Origin: Actinoallomurus iriomotensis
GTDB lineage: Bacteria > Actinomycetota > Actinomycetes > Streptosporangiales > Streptosporangiaceae
Reading direction: 5' to 3'
Assembly (NCBI RefSeq): GCF_030269445.1
Contig: NZ_BSTJ01000007.1
Coordinates: 62,001 to 126,000, forward strand
Length of the DNA: 64,000 bases
A program made the translations under genes and the position numbers. The notes beneath the pieces were generated by a model that saw only the letters and a program-made list of their open reading frames with translations, ran no database searches and was not told the origin of the DNA. Shown one piece after another: positions 1 through 7,851 of the stretch. Each line of letters opens with the position of its first letter. The first letter of the stretch is position 1.

Positions 1-746
1 CCGAGGATGACCGCGAGCCGCCACCGGCCCGCCCGGCCCGGCTTCGAGTCGGGCATGAGCCGCAGGTAGTCGCCCTGCTCGCCGACCTGCGCGGCGAGGG
101 ACAGCTGAGCGGCGGCGATGGTGAAGACCGCCAGTACGGTCACGCCGGTGGCCGCCGTCGCGGGGATGTGCGGGTGGACCATGGTGTGCGCGGCGTGCGG
201 GGCGGTCGCCGCGGACCCCAGCGCGACGCCGATCAGCGCCACCCACAGCGGCCAGGTCCACGCCTGGAACTTCGCGGTGAAGCTCATGCCGTACACGGTG
301 AGCGGGATCATCACGAGGGCGACGACGGCGTAGGAGATGTGCAGGTCGAGGTGGGTCAGAGCGGTCAGGGCCTGCGCCATGATGGCGCCCTCGTAGGCGA
401 GGAAGATGAGCGTGTACGTGGCGTAGACCAGCGAGGTGAGCGTCGAGCCTAGGTACCCGAAGCCGGCGCCCCGGGTCAGCAGGTCGATGTCGATGTGCTT
501 GCGGGCGATGGCGAAGGCGGCGGTGAGAGTCAGCGGAAACGTCACCGCGGTGGCGACCGCGAAGCCGAGCAGGGCGTTGCCGAACCCGAACGCGTTGACG
601 AACGCGGCGTCGAGCGCGTAACCGGCCATGGCCGACAGCCCGGCCAGACAGCTCAAGAAGATCATCCAAGGTGACCAGGAACGGAAGGCGCTCGGCGCGT
701 ACCGGAGGGAGTAGTCCTCCAGCGCCGGATTGTCCGCGAGATCCAT
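1..746 (-). CDS. NCS1-family nucleobase:cation symporter (purine/cytosine permease-like), C-terminus outside window
   Basis: Reading the minus strand from an ATG at 746 gives an open frame to the window edge, about 248 residues. The start is preceded by a good Shine-Dalgarno sequence (AAGGGAG, 5 nt spacing). The N-terminus has the short charged cytosolic stretch and Pro/Trp-containing entry typical of cytosine-permease/NCS1 proteins (YAPSAFRSWSPW), then several hydrophobic helices. An A-R-K-H-I-D-I-D-L-L-T-R-G loop with the following G-x-G-Y-x-G-S resembles the NCS1 substrate-site region. Such proteins import purines, cytosine, hydantoins or related compounds with a cation; the substrate cannot be told here. 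The C-terminal half is missing only because the window ends. Confidence 0.8.
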   Translation of the reverse strand, partial: MDLADNPALEDYSLRYAPSAFRSWSPWMIFLSCLAGLSAMAGYALDAAFVNAFGFGNALLGFAVATAVTFPLTLTAAFAIARKHIDIDLLTRGAGFGYLGSTLTSLVYATYTLIFLAYEGAIMAQALTALTHLDLHISYAVVALVMIPLTVYGMSFTAKFQAWTWPLWVALIGVALGSAATAPHAAHTMVHPHIPATAATGVTVLAVFTIAAAQLSLAAQVGEQGDYLRLMPDSKPGRAGRWRLAVIL

Positions 747-902
747 GTCGCTCCCTTGTGCGTGGAACCTGGGCGGGAACGCTAAGGACGCCCGGTTGCC
801 ACCTGATGACGGGGCGATTGCGCGCTGTTACGCCGGAACCGCACCGCTGTGACGTGGGAAGACGCACGGAGCGACGGGAGATGCGCCGTCGTCCGGAGGG
901 TT

Positions 903-924
903 CGGCCGCGGCTCGGCGCGGCCG
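903..924 (-). terminator. Hairpin downstream of the ArsR gene
   Basis: Perfect 8-bp inverted repeat CGGCCGCG / CGCGGCCG with a 6-nt loop, lying 7 nt past the stop codon of the ArsR-type gene. There is no clear U-tract, as is common in high-GC actinomycetes. Confidence 0.45.
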
Positions 925-930
925 GGATCG

Positions 931-1221
931 TCAGCCCTCGCGCTCGTGGAGCTCTCGGACGAGCAGCGGCAGCAGGCCGGGAAGGTGCCGCTCGATCGTG
1001 TCGCGGCGCAGGGACACCGCGCTGCCGTTGCCGTGGTGGCGCTGGTCGATGAGCCCGGCTTCACGCAGCACGCGGAAGTGATGGGTACGGGTGGCCTTGC
1101 CGACGGGGAGGTCGAAGGAGCCGCACGGGCGTTCGCCGTCCGTGGGCGCGTCCGCGAGCTCGGCCACCACACGACGCCGCGAGTCGTCGGAGAGCGCGGC
1201 GAACACCTTCCCCAGGTCCAC
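931..1221 (-). CDS. ArsR/SmtB-family winged-helix repressor
   Basis: This 96-residue protein has a single winged-helix domain: DLGKVFAALSDDSRRRVVAEL at the N-terminus and the recognition segment KATRTHHFRVLREAGLI, matching the H-F-x-x-L-x-x-A-G-L signature of ArsR proteins. No ELCVC-type metal site is visible, so it may respond to a non-metal ligand or redox state. Two nearly identical inverted repeats lie just upstream (1249-1268 and 1291-1312), so autoregulation is likely. No intact divergent target gene remains next to it; the neighbours are the NCS1 permease on the same strand and a convergent-side carboxypeptidase. Confidence 0.85.
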   Translation of the reverse strand: MDLGKVFAALSDDSRRRVVAELADAPTDGERPCGSFDLPVGKATRTHHFRVLREAGLIDQRHHGNGSAVSLRRDTIERHLPGLLPLLVRELHEREG

Positions 1222-1248
1222 GGTTCACCCCCGGCCTTCCGTCGCAAA

Positions 1249-1312
1249 GGTACGGCTTACATCGTACCAATGCCGGACGCTAGTTTCCGCAGGTATGGAA
1301 ATCGTCATACCT
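1249..1312. promoter_or_regulatory. Pair of inverted-repeat operators upstream of the ArsR gene
   Basis: Site 1 (1249-1268) is GGTACG-N8-CGTACC. Site 2 (1291-1312) is AGGTATG-N8-CATACCT. Both have the same 8-nt spacer and share GGTAyG-N8-CrTACC. Their centres are 43 bp apart, about four helical turns. Positions 28-92 bp upstream of the ArsR start fit an autoregulated operator pair. Confidence 0.65.
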
Positions 1313-1397
1313 GAGGTGTCCGGCCCCATCGGCCTCTACGGGTTCGCCCGCCCCGCCCCGAACGCGCGGCGGACCACTGGCTGCTGCCGCTCAGCTG

Positions 1398-1432
1398 AAG
1401 GGGCCGGCCGCCGAACCGGCGGCCGGCCCCTT
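1398..1432. terminator. Strong intrinsic terminator hairpin
   Basis: A perfect 16-bp stem (1398-1413 with 1417-1432) closes on a 3-nt loop and is flanked by AA/TT, so it can work on both strands. It lies 12 bp past the stop of the D,D-carboxypeptidase gene on the minus strand. Confidence 0.8.
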
Positions 1433-1444
1433 CGTCTCAGGCGT

Positions 1445-2971
1445 TCAGCAGGACCTGGTCCAGGAGCACTCGAGGTTCTGGCCGGACGGCGCCCGGCGTA
1501 CCGCGTTGACGGCGGCCGTGGGGCCACCGGCGAGCCGTACGGCGATCTTGTCCTCGATGTCCTTCGGCGCACCGCCCTGGTAGCCGTTGAACATGCTGGA
1601 GAAGACCAGCTTCTCGCCGTTCGGGTCGGTCACGTACCCGGACAGGGCGCTGACGCCGGTCAGCGTGCCGGTCTTGCCGTGCAGGTTCCCCGCGGCGGGC
1701 GTGCCGGTCATCCGGGAGGCCAGCGTGCCGCCCACGAGCGGATCGGGCTCACCGGCGATGGGCAGGGCGTTGTACCAGGTGTCGAACCAGCTCTGGGACC
1801 GGGCGCTCCTCAGCACGTTCGTGATCTGCTGCGGCGTGGTCTTGTTGGTGGCGGCCAGCCCGGACCCGTCGGTCAGCTTGATCTGCGAGGTGTCGACTCC
1901 GTGGTTCTTCAGGTACGCCGTGACCCCGGCCAGGCCGGCGTCCCAGGTGCCCTTGCCGCTGACCTTGCGGCCGATCGCCTTGACGACGGTCTCGGTGATC
2001 GGGTTGTTGCTCAGCTTCAGCCACGGCACGGCGATCTGCGACAGGGGGATCGACGCGCGGTCGGTGAGCACCTTCGCGGTGCTGGGAGTGGCGGCCTCGG
2101 TGATCGTCCCGTCGACCTCGACGCCGTGTGCCTCGAGCGCGTCGCGGAAGACGTCGGCGGCGTACATCGTCGGGTCCGGCGCCGTCGTCAGATGGTCGGA
2201 CTCGGCACCGCCCGCCGGGTAGGACCCGGTCACCTTGACGACGTTCGTGCCGTTCACACGGTCGACCGAAAGCGTGGAGGCGGAGCCGGCCGCGCCGGTG
2301 ACCGCCTCGTTGTCGATCTTGATCACGCTGGTCGGCGGTGAGACGGCGACCTTGACCGGCTCGCCCGCGGCGCCGGGAGTGATGTCGACGCCGATCGAGC
2401 CGATGTCGTACACGTCGTCGGGCGCCACGGTCAGCGCCGAGATCCCGGCCGCGTAGGAGTACGGCAGGTCGGACGGGTCCCAGTCCGGACGGGTGCGCTC
2501 GGCGTCGAACCAGGTGTCGTCCGCGACCAGGTTGCCGGAGACCTTGGTGACGCCCTTGGCGGCGACGGCCGCGGCGAGCGCGTCGTACTCCTGGGCGCGC
2601 ATCGTCGGGTCTCCGGTGCCCTTGAGATAGAGGTTGCCGTTGCCGACGGCGACCTTGGTGTGGAAGCGGTAGTCCGAGCCCAGCAGGCCGAAGGCGGCCG
2701 TCGAGGTCTGCAGCTTGTTGTTCGACCCGGGGGTCTCCTGGGTCGACGAGTCATGGTCGTACAGGACCGCGCCGCTCTGGGCGTCCCGGACGATCAATCC
2801 GACGCTCGCGCCGTTGAGCCGGCTGTCGGAGAGGATCTGGTCGAGGTCGGTCTTCAGGTCGTCTGACGAGGGCCGGGCCGTGCCGGTGGCCGCGCCCGCG
2901 GCGGCCGGTGAGGCCGAGACGAGCACCCCTGCCAGAGTCAGTGTGAGACCGCGCTTTACCAGCTTGCGCAT
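1445..2971 (-). CDS. dacB: Secreted D-alanyl-D-alanine carboxypeptidase/endopeptidase (PBP4 family)
   Basis: A penicillin-binding protein of the DacB class trims or cleaves peptidoglycan stem peptides outside the membrane. The protein is 508 residues from the ATG at 2971, chosen for its AGGGGTG ribosome site; a 28-residue upstream extension is rejected. Residues 1-28 form a Sec signal peptide (MRKLVKRG, hydrophobic core, AxA-like end). Active-site motifs are complete: SxxK at 83-86 (SNNK), SxN at 321-323 (SNN) and KTG at 433-435, with the long insert between SxxK and SxN that is typical of PBP4. It appears monocistronic, ending at a strong hairpin. Confidence 0.92.
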   Translation of the reverse strand: MRKLVKRGLTLTLAGVLVSASPAAAGAATGTARPSSDDLKTDLDQILSDSRLNGASVGLIVRDAQSGAVLYDHDSSTQETPGSNNKLQTSTAAFGLLGSDYRFHTKVAVGNGNLYLKGTGDPTMRAQEYDALAAAVAAKGVTKVSGNLVADDTWFDAERTRPDWDPSDLPYSYAAGISALTVAPDDVYDIGSIGVDITPGAAGEPVKVAVSPPTSVIKIDNEAVTGAAGSASTLSVDRVNGTNVVKVTGSYPAGGAESDHLTTAPDPTMYAADVFRDALEAHGVEVDGTITEAATPSTAKVLTDRASIPLSQIAVPWLKLSNNPITETVVKAIGRKVSGKGTWDAGLAGVTAYLKNHGVDTSQIKLTDGSGLAATNKTTPQQITNVLRSARSQSWFDTWYNALPIAGEPDPLVGGTLASRMTGTPAAGNLHGKTGTLTGVSALSGYVTDPNGEKLVFSSMFNGYQGGAPKDIEDKIAVRLAGGPTAAVNAVRRAPSGQNLECSWTRSC

Positions 2972-3010
2972 GTCACCCCTTCGTCGGGAAGCATTCTTCG
3001 TTGACGCGGT

Positions 3011-3026
3011 GAAACACCGTTGTTTC
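3011..3026. promoter_or_regulatory. Inverted repeat upstream of dacB
   Basis: GAAACA-CCGT-TGTTTC is a perfect 6-bp inverted repeat 40 bp upstream of the carboxypeptidase start. It could be an operator; no adjacent regulator gene identifies the binding protein. Confidence 0.3.
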
Positions 3027-3138
3027 TTCGTACGCGCCGGACATCTGATCGGCATGCGGAAAACGCGTCGACCTTATAGACGGATATGGGCCCCGGAGTG
3101 TGACATGCCGCAGGTCGTGCGTTCTTCACATATCGCCT

Positions 3139-3858
3139 TCACAGCAGGAAGCCGCCGCCGGCGCGCAGGTTCTGGCCGGTGATCCAGTGGGAGTCGGGTC
3201 CGGCGAGGAAGGAGACGACGTCGGCGATGTCCTCGGGACGGCCGAGCCGCCGCAGGGCGGTGAGCGCGGCGGTCTGTTCCAGGGCCTCGGGCGGGTTCGA
3301 CGCGCGGAGCAGGTCGGTGTCGGTCGCGCCGGGGGAGACGGTGTTGACGGTGATCCCGCGCTCGCCGAACTCCCGTGCGGCCACGGCGGTGAACTGCTCC
3401 AGCGCCGCCTTGCTCGCGCAGTACAGGGCGTGGCCGGGCGCCGGCAGGACGGTGTTGAGCGTCGAGATGTTGACGACCCGGCCGCCGTCACGCAGCGCGG
3501 ACGCGGCCCGCCGCATCGCGAGCAGCGGAAACAGCGCGTTGACGGTCATCACCCGGTCGAACTCCTCGGCGGTGAGGTCCACGATCGGCGCACGCGGGTT
3601 GACGGCCGCGTTGTTGACCAGGATGTCCAGGCCGTCGCTCACCGGCGCGAACAGTGCGTCGAGGGCGGCGGGGTCCTCCTGGTCGGCGCGTACGGCGATG
3701 GCGCCGTCGAGCCGGGCGGCGAGCTCGTCGGCCTGGGCCTTGTTCTCTTTGTAGCTGAACACGACGGTGGCGCCGTCGCGCGCCAGGCGGCGCACGATGG
3801 CCCGGCCGATTCCCCGCGAGCCGCCCGTCACGATCGCTGTCTTCCCGGTGAGCGTCAT
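3139..3858 (-). CDS. Short-chain dehydrogenase/reductase (SDR, classical type)
   Basis: An NAD(P)-dependent oxidoreductase of 239 residues. The cofactor motif TGGSRGIG is at 11-18, NNAA at 82-85, and the catalytic residues are Ser132, Tyr146 and Lys150 (YCASK). The basic residue after the glycine motif and S-Y-K at 35-37 suggest NADPH preference. The ATG at 3858 is chosen because it begins the first beta strand directly. The gene starts 11 bp after the stop of the upstream AraC-type gene on the same strand, so the two are probably cotranscribed. The substrate is unknown. Confidence 0.9.
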   Translation of the reverse strand: MTLTGKTAIVTGGSRGIGRAIVRRLARDGATVVFSYKENKAQADELAARLDGAIAVRADQEDPAALDALFAPVSDGLDILVNNAAVNPRAPIVDLTAEEFDRVMTVNALFPLLAMRRAASALRDGGRVVNISTLNTVLPAPGHALYCASKAALEQFTAVAAREFGERGITVNTVSPGATDTDLLRASNPPEALEQTAALTALRRLGRPEDIADVVSFLAGPDSHWITGQNLRAGGGFLL

Positions 3859-3869
3859 GGCCCGGGACG

Positions 3870-4667
3870 CTAGGGCGCGCGCTGCTCGACGTCTTGAAGG
3901 AACGCGCACAGCTCGGTGGGGGTGACGCCGCTCATCGCCCGCACCTCGCGGGTGAAGTGCGGCTGGTCGGCGAACCCGCCGGAGGCGGCCGCCGTGGCGA
4001 AGCTCGCAGACGACCTGCTCAGCGCGTACGCGGCGTGCTGGAACCGCGTGATCCGGGCGACGGTCTTGGGCGGGAGGCCGATGTGGCGCCGGAACCCGAG
4101 CTCCAGGTACCGGCGGCTGGCGCCGAGCTCAGCGGCGAGCGCCTCGATCGTGCGGCGGCCCGCCGGTTCCTGCAGCCGCCACCACGCGCGCGTCACCAGC
4201 GCGTCCGGCGTCCGGTCCGGAGCCAGCCAGGCGCTCAGCCGGTCGTCGAGGACGGCGAACCGCGCCGCCCAGTCCGGCGCCTCGCCCAGCTCGTCCACCA
4301 GCGGACCGGCGCGGCGGCCGAGCAGGTACTCCAGCGGGACGGTGACCCCGGTCAGCTCGCTCATCGGCATCCCGGCCAGCGCGGACACGCCCGCGGGCGT
4401 CAGCCCGAACGCGACGCCGCGGCGCCAGCCGTCCTCGTACACGGCGGGAGTGGCGCGCGGACCGGTGACCAGCCGTACCGGGCCCGCGAAGTCGATGACC
4501 ACAGTCGTCTGGGCCAGCGGGAAGAACCGCCGCCGCGACGGCCCCGGCCTCGTACGGAAGCCGGAGTATCCCGAGACGAAGGGGCGCAGCCGCGGCTCCG
4601 GCAGGCGGGAGACCGCCCGGCACGGCCCCGCGCCCACGTCCGCCATCGCCGAATGGATCTGGATCAC
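3870..4667 (-). CDS. AraC-family transcriptional regulator
   Basis: The protein has about 265 residues from the GTG at 4667; an ATG at 4646 is an alternative. The N-terminal part (PEPRLRPFVSGYSGFR, then FAGPVRLVTGPR) resembles the ligand/dimerisation domain seen in actinomycete AraC proteins. The C-terminal 90 residues carry the two helix-turn-helix units (AELGASRRYLELGFRRHIG and GFADQPHFTREVRAMSGVTP). It lies just upstream of an SDR gene on the same strand and is divergent from a 17-residue peptide gene, with about 150 bp shared between them. It may control either one. Confidence 0.88.
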   Translation of the reverse strand: MIQIHSAMADVGAGPCRAVSRLPEPRLRPFVSGYSGFRTRPGPSRRRFFPLAQTTVVIDFAGPVRLVTGPRATPAVYEDGWRRGVAFGLTPAGVSALAGMPMSELTGVTVPLEYLLGRRAGPLVDELGEAPDWAARFAVLDDRLSAWLAPDRTPDALVTRAWWRLQEPAGRRTIEALAAELGASRRYLELGFRRHIGLPPKTVARITRFQHAAYALSRSSASFATAAASGGFADQPHFTREVRAMSGVTPTELCAFLQDVEQRAP

Positions 4668-4712
4668 GAGCCCATCCTGGCCGGTCGGCCACTTGGACAG
4701 AAGCTCTCGACG

Positions 4713-4730
4713 GGTGCACGAAATGGTGCA
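4713..4730. promoter_or_regulatory. Direct repeat in the AraC / micropeptide divergent region
   Basis: GGTGCA occurs twice with a 12-bp period (4713-4718 and 4725-4730); the same bases also form TGCAC-N6-GTGCA. AraC proteins often bind short direct repeats. The site lies 46 bp upstream of the AraC start and 90 bp upstream of the peptide start. Confidence 0.35.
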
Positions 4731-4819
4731 TTCCTGTGCGCGCGATGGCCCTGCCCGGAATCGGGGGCCTGCCACCATTCGCGACATATCCGGCAAATCG
4801 CACGAAGGAGGTGACCGCG

Positions 4820-4873
4820 ATGCAGCCGACCGACGTCATTTGGCAAGGCATCAGCCTCATCGACTGGGGCTGA
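4820..4873 (+). CDS. Orphan 17-residue peptide gene with strong ribosome site and own terminator
   Basis: The ATG at 4820 follows GAAGGAGGTGACC, a near-perfect Shine-Dalgarno sequence with 7-nt spacing. The frame reads MQPTDVIWQGISLIDWG and stops at TGA 4871. A perfect 12-bp hairpin follows 8 bp later, so the unit looks like a complete minigene and not the leader of a longer transcript; the next gene is convergent. The peptide is Trp-rich near its C-terminus, has no Cys, and is too short for a signal peptide. It might be a signalling peptide, a minimal RiPP precursor or a regulatory leader whose downstream gene is gone. I do not recognise a family. Confidence 0.5.
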   Translation: MQPTDVIWQGISLIDWG

Positions 4874-4881
4874 TCCCGACC

Positions 4882-4911
4882 GGAGGGCGCCGCGTCCGGG
4901 CGGCGCCCTCC
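4882..4911. terminator. Terminator hairpin after the 17-residue peptide gene
   Basis: Perfect 12-bp inverted repeat GGAGGGCGCCGC / GCGGCGCCCTCC with a 6-nt loop. It lies between two converging genes and can serve both. Confidence 0.75.
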
Positions 4912-4919
4912 GCGGGAAC

Positions 4920-6410
4920 TCACCGGTTACCTGCCCGCGCCACGCTCATGCGTCGAGCGGTCCGCGGCGCCGACCGTGTCGCGCGGGGGCGGGTGAGGTA
5001 CCACGTGGCCGCTCCGGCGAGGAGCATGAGGACACAGGCCCACGCGAACCAGTCGCCGAACCGCGTGTACGGCGTGGTGGTCGCGCGGGACGGCAGGTCG
5101 GCGCTGACCGAGACCATCGGGTTCCCGGCGGTTCGCACCTCGGCCCGTACGCGGCCGTGCGGGTCGCTCACGGTCAGCGCGCCCTGCCGCGCGGCCCGTA
5201 CGACCGTCATGCCGTTCTCCACTCCGCGGGTGACCGCCATCCTGCTGTGCAGCCACGCGTCGTTGGAGAAGTCCCAGGCGGGGACGAACAGCGCGGTCGC
5301 GCCACGCTGCCGGTAGTCCCGTACGAGGCCGGGGAAGTCCAGGTCGAAGCAGATGGCGATGGCCCAGCCGGTTCCGGTGCCGGGGACGAAGGCGGTGCCC
5401 TCGCCGGTCGTGAAGTCGCTCTCGGCCCCCGGTACGAGGTGCCGTTTGAAGTAGGTGACCGGGCGGCCGCCGTCGGCGGGAAGGTCGATCGCCGCGTTGT
5501 AGAGGGCGTTCCCCCGCCTGAGCGCCAGCCCGGCGACGATGTCGGTGCGCTGTTCGACGGCGAGGCGGGCCAGGGGGCGTTCGAGCGCGGCCAGGTGCGC
5601 GTCATCGGTGAGGAAGACCTTCTCCGGGAGCACGATGACACGGACGTGCTGCCCGGCCAGCGAACGGATCCGGGTCACGTACGCGTCGAGCATGTCCCGG
5701 CCGGCGGGCGTGCCCACGGTCACCGGGTCGATCGCCCGGTCGGTGGCCAGCAGCGCCGTGCGCTGGGTCTGCCGACCGTCGGAGGAGTGCAGCCGCAAGC
5801 CGCCGTATCCCAGGGTCAGGGCCAGGATGGTCGTGGCGGCGACGGCCACCGGGAGGCGTCCCCTGGCGCCGGGAGCGGTCAGCGCCGCCACCGCGGCCGG
5901 TGCCCCCATGAGGAGGAAGGTCACCCCCCACACGCCGGTGACCGAGGTGAGCTGCAGCACCGGCAGGACGCTCGCCTGGGTGTAGGCCAGGCTCCACCAG
6001 GCGCCGTTCGGCGCCGCCAGCGACATCACGTACTCCACGGTGACCCAGGTCGCCGGGAAGACGATGATCGCGGTGACGGAGCGCCTTCGCAGCATCAGGG
6101 CCCGCGTCGCGAGGACCGCCAGCCCGAACAGCACCGCCGAACCGACGATGACGGACACGGCCAGCGGCGGCGGTATCTGCACGGTGTCGAGGAAGTAACC
6201 CCACATCCTCGTCTCGCCGCCCAGCCACGCGGCCGCCCCGACGGCGAACGCGATGACGCCGCGCACGCGCGGCGCCACCGCCAGCACGGCAAGCGGAGCG
6301 AGCCAGGTCAGCCAGGGCACCGGCCGCAGACCGGTGCCGAAATAGAACAGCACGGCCGACGCCACCGCGATCCCGATCAGGGCGGCGGCGGACCGGGTCT
6401 TCGAATTCAT
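4920..6410 (-). CDS. Apolipoprotein N-acyltransferase-like membrane protein with C-terminal nitrilase domain
   Basis: The 496-residue protein has about seven hydrophobic helices in residues 8-205, then a carbon-nitrogen hydrolase domain and a final helix near 460-478. This is the architecture of Lnt, which acylates the N-terminal Cys of lipoproteins. The nitrilase triad is present: Glu263 (LPEKVF), Lys322 (YFKRHLVPGAE) and Cys354 (IAICFDLDFPG). It stands alone and is not next to a dolichol-phosphate mannose synthase gene, the usual partner of lnt in actinobacteria, so it could be a paralogue acting on another amine. Confidence 0.8.
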   Translation of the reverse strand: MNSKTRSAAALIGIAVASAVLFYFGTGLRPVPWLTWLAPLAVLAVAPRVRGVIAFAVGAAAWLGGETRMWGYFLDTVQIPPPLAVSVIVGSAVLFGLAVLATRALMLRRRSVTAIIVFPATWVTVEYVMSLAAPNGAWWSLAYTQASVLPVLQLTSVTGVWGVTFLLMGAPAAVAALTAPGARGRLPVAVAATTILALTLGYGGLRLHSSDGRQTQRTALLATDRAIDPVTVGTPAGRDMLDAYVTRIRSLAGQHVRVIVLPEKVFLTDDAHLAALERPLARLAVEQRTDIVAGLALRRGNALYNAAIDLPADGGRPVTYFKRHLVPGAESDFTTGEGTAFVPGTGTGWAIAICFDLDFPGLVRDYRQRGATALFVPAWDFSNDAWLHSRMAVTRGVENGMTVVRAARQGALTVSDPHGRVRAEVRTAGNPMVSVSADLPSRATTTPYTRFGDWFAWACVLMLLAGAATWYLTRPRATRSAPRTARRMSVARAGNR

Positions 6411-6530
6411 CGAACACGTCTCCCTCTGGTTGGGAATCGCGTCGATGATCCGTACGCCGCCCCTGACCGCACATCGCCGGGAAGCATGAACGCGGCATCA
6501 CCCGTGCGAGTGAGAGATCCCCGCGGCCGG

Positions 6531-6851
6531 TCAGCCCGAGGCGTCCTCGGTGAGGAGGGGGCGCATGAAGGTCCGCTCGTAGCGGAGGACGCAACCGCTC
6601 TCGTCGCGGATGCGGTCGGCGGCGACGAAGTCCGGATCGTTGCCGAACAGGCCCCGGTAGCTCTCGTACGCGGCCAGACTCGGGAAGCTGAACAGCGCGA
6701 GCGCCTTGTCACTGGCCCCTTCGGCGGGCAGGTAGTAGCCGTGGTGCGTCCCGCCGTGGCGGTTCACCAACTCCACCCAGCGACGCGCGAACCGCTCGAA
6801 CTCTTCGATCTTCGCCGCGTCGATCGTGTAGTCCACCACGCAGGTGATCAT
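6531..6851 (-). CDS. NIPSNAP-family protein
   Basis: The 106-residue protein has a dimeric alpha/beta-barrel pattern: MITCVVDYTIDAAKIEEFERFARRW, a central HGGTHHGYYLPAEG and a final CVLRYERTFMRPLL. This is the NIPSNAP pattern of actinobacterial proteins of unknown function. The second of two tandem ATG codons (6851) has the better ribosome-site spacing (GGAGG, 4-7 nt); 6854 is equally possible. It is divergent from the NmrA-type gene at 6973, and the 120-bp gap may hold a shared promoter. Confidence 0.75.
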   Translation of the reverse strand: MITCVVDYTIDAAKIEEFERFARRWVELVNRHGGTHHGYYLPAEGASDKALALFSFPSLAAYESYRGLFGNDPDFVAADRIRDESGCVLRYERTFMRPLLTEDASG

Positions 6852-6972
6852 CATTCCTCCGTCTCCCGGGTTGAGGGCGCTCGCCCCATGCCCGAAATGG
6901 CGGGTGATCACCCCCTGAATTGTGGTCTTATGCCGGTGACCTTGTTCCAGCGGACGGCGTAGCGGGGTTGGC

Positions 6973-7803
6973 ATGATTCTGGTGACCGGCGCGACCGGCA
7001 ATGTGGGCTCCGAACTGGTGAGCGCGCTGGCCGAAGAGGGACACCGGGTACGTGCCCTGGTGCGCGATCCGCGGAAGGCGACTCTGCCGGCGGGAGTCGA
7101 GCCGGTCACCGGAGACCTCAACGAGCCCGGCACCCTGACCGGCGCGCTGTCCGGCGTGCGCGCGGTATTCCTGTTGCCCGGCTACGCGGACATGCCGGGC
7201 CTGTTGACCCGGATCCGTGAAGCCGGGGCGGAACGCGTGGTGCTGCTGTCCGGTGGTTCGGCCGGAGGCGGGGACATGAGCAACGCGGTGTCCCGCTACA
7301 TGATCGTCTCGGAGCGGGCCGTCCGCGACTCGGGCCTGCCGTGGACCTTCGTACGGCCCAAGGCGTTCATGTCCAACGCCCTCCGCTGGCTGCCTCAACT
7401 CGCGGCCGGTGACGTGGTGCGGGTTCCCTTCCCCACCGTACGGGCCGCCGCCGTCGACCCGTACGACATCGCGGCGGTCGCGGCACGATCACTGGTGACC
7501 GGCGAGCACGAGGGCCGGATCCATCTGGTGTCGGGCCCGGAGTCGCTGCTCCCGGCGGACCAGGTCGCCGTGCTGGCCAAGGTCCTCGACCGGGATCTGC
7601 GCTGCGAGGGCATGACCGACGAGGAGGCGCGAACCGAGATGGAGGCGACCATGCCGGTCGAGTACGTCGACGCCTTCTTCAGCTTCTACGTCGACGGCAC
7701 GCTGGACGAGTCACAGGTCGAGCCGACCGTCCAGGAGGTCACCGGGCGCCCGCCCCGTACCTTCGAGCAGTGGGCCCGAGCCCACGCCGAGACGTTCCGC
7801 TGA
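6973..7803 (+). CDS. NmrA-like NAD(P)-binding oxidoreductase/regulator (atypical SDR)
   Basis: The 276-residue protein begins immediately with the Rossmann motif MILVTGATGNVGSELV. It follows the NmrA/HSCARG pattern: VRALVRDPRKA (adenine-phosphate contact), GDLNEPGTLTGALSGVRAVFLLP and LPWTFVRPKAFMSN. There is no canonical YxxxK. Relatives sense or reduce with NAD(P)H (quinone reductase-like) or act in redox control. A second family member lies at 33088-33978. Confidence 0.85.
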   Translation: MILVTGATGNVGSELVSALAEEGHRVRALVRDPRKATLPAGVEPVTGDLNEPGTLTGALSGVRAVFLLPGYADMPGLLTRIREAGAERVVLLSGGSAGGGDMSNAVSRYMIVSERAVRDSGLPWTFVRPKAFMSNALRWLPQLAAGDVVRVPFPTVRAAAVDPYDIAAVAARSLVTGEHEGRIHLVSGPESLLPADQVAVLAKVLDRDLRCEGMTDEEARTEMEATMPVEYVDAFFSFYVDGTLDESQVEPTVQEVTGRPPRTFEQWARAHAETFR

Positions 7804-7851
7804 GCGCACCGCCGTCGACCAGTGTCACATCCTCTTCTGCGTCTGAGCGCG

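Noticed and set aside
1295-1400. Small plus-strand gene starting at 1295 behind the ArsR operators
   Set aside because: The ATG lies inside the second operator palindrome, has no ribosome site, and the frame loses sense quickly; at best it is a remnant.
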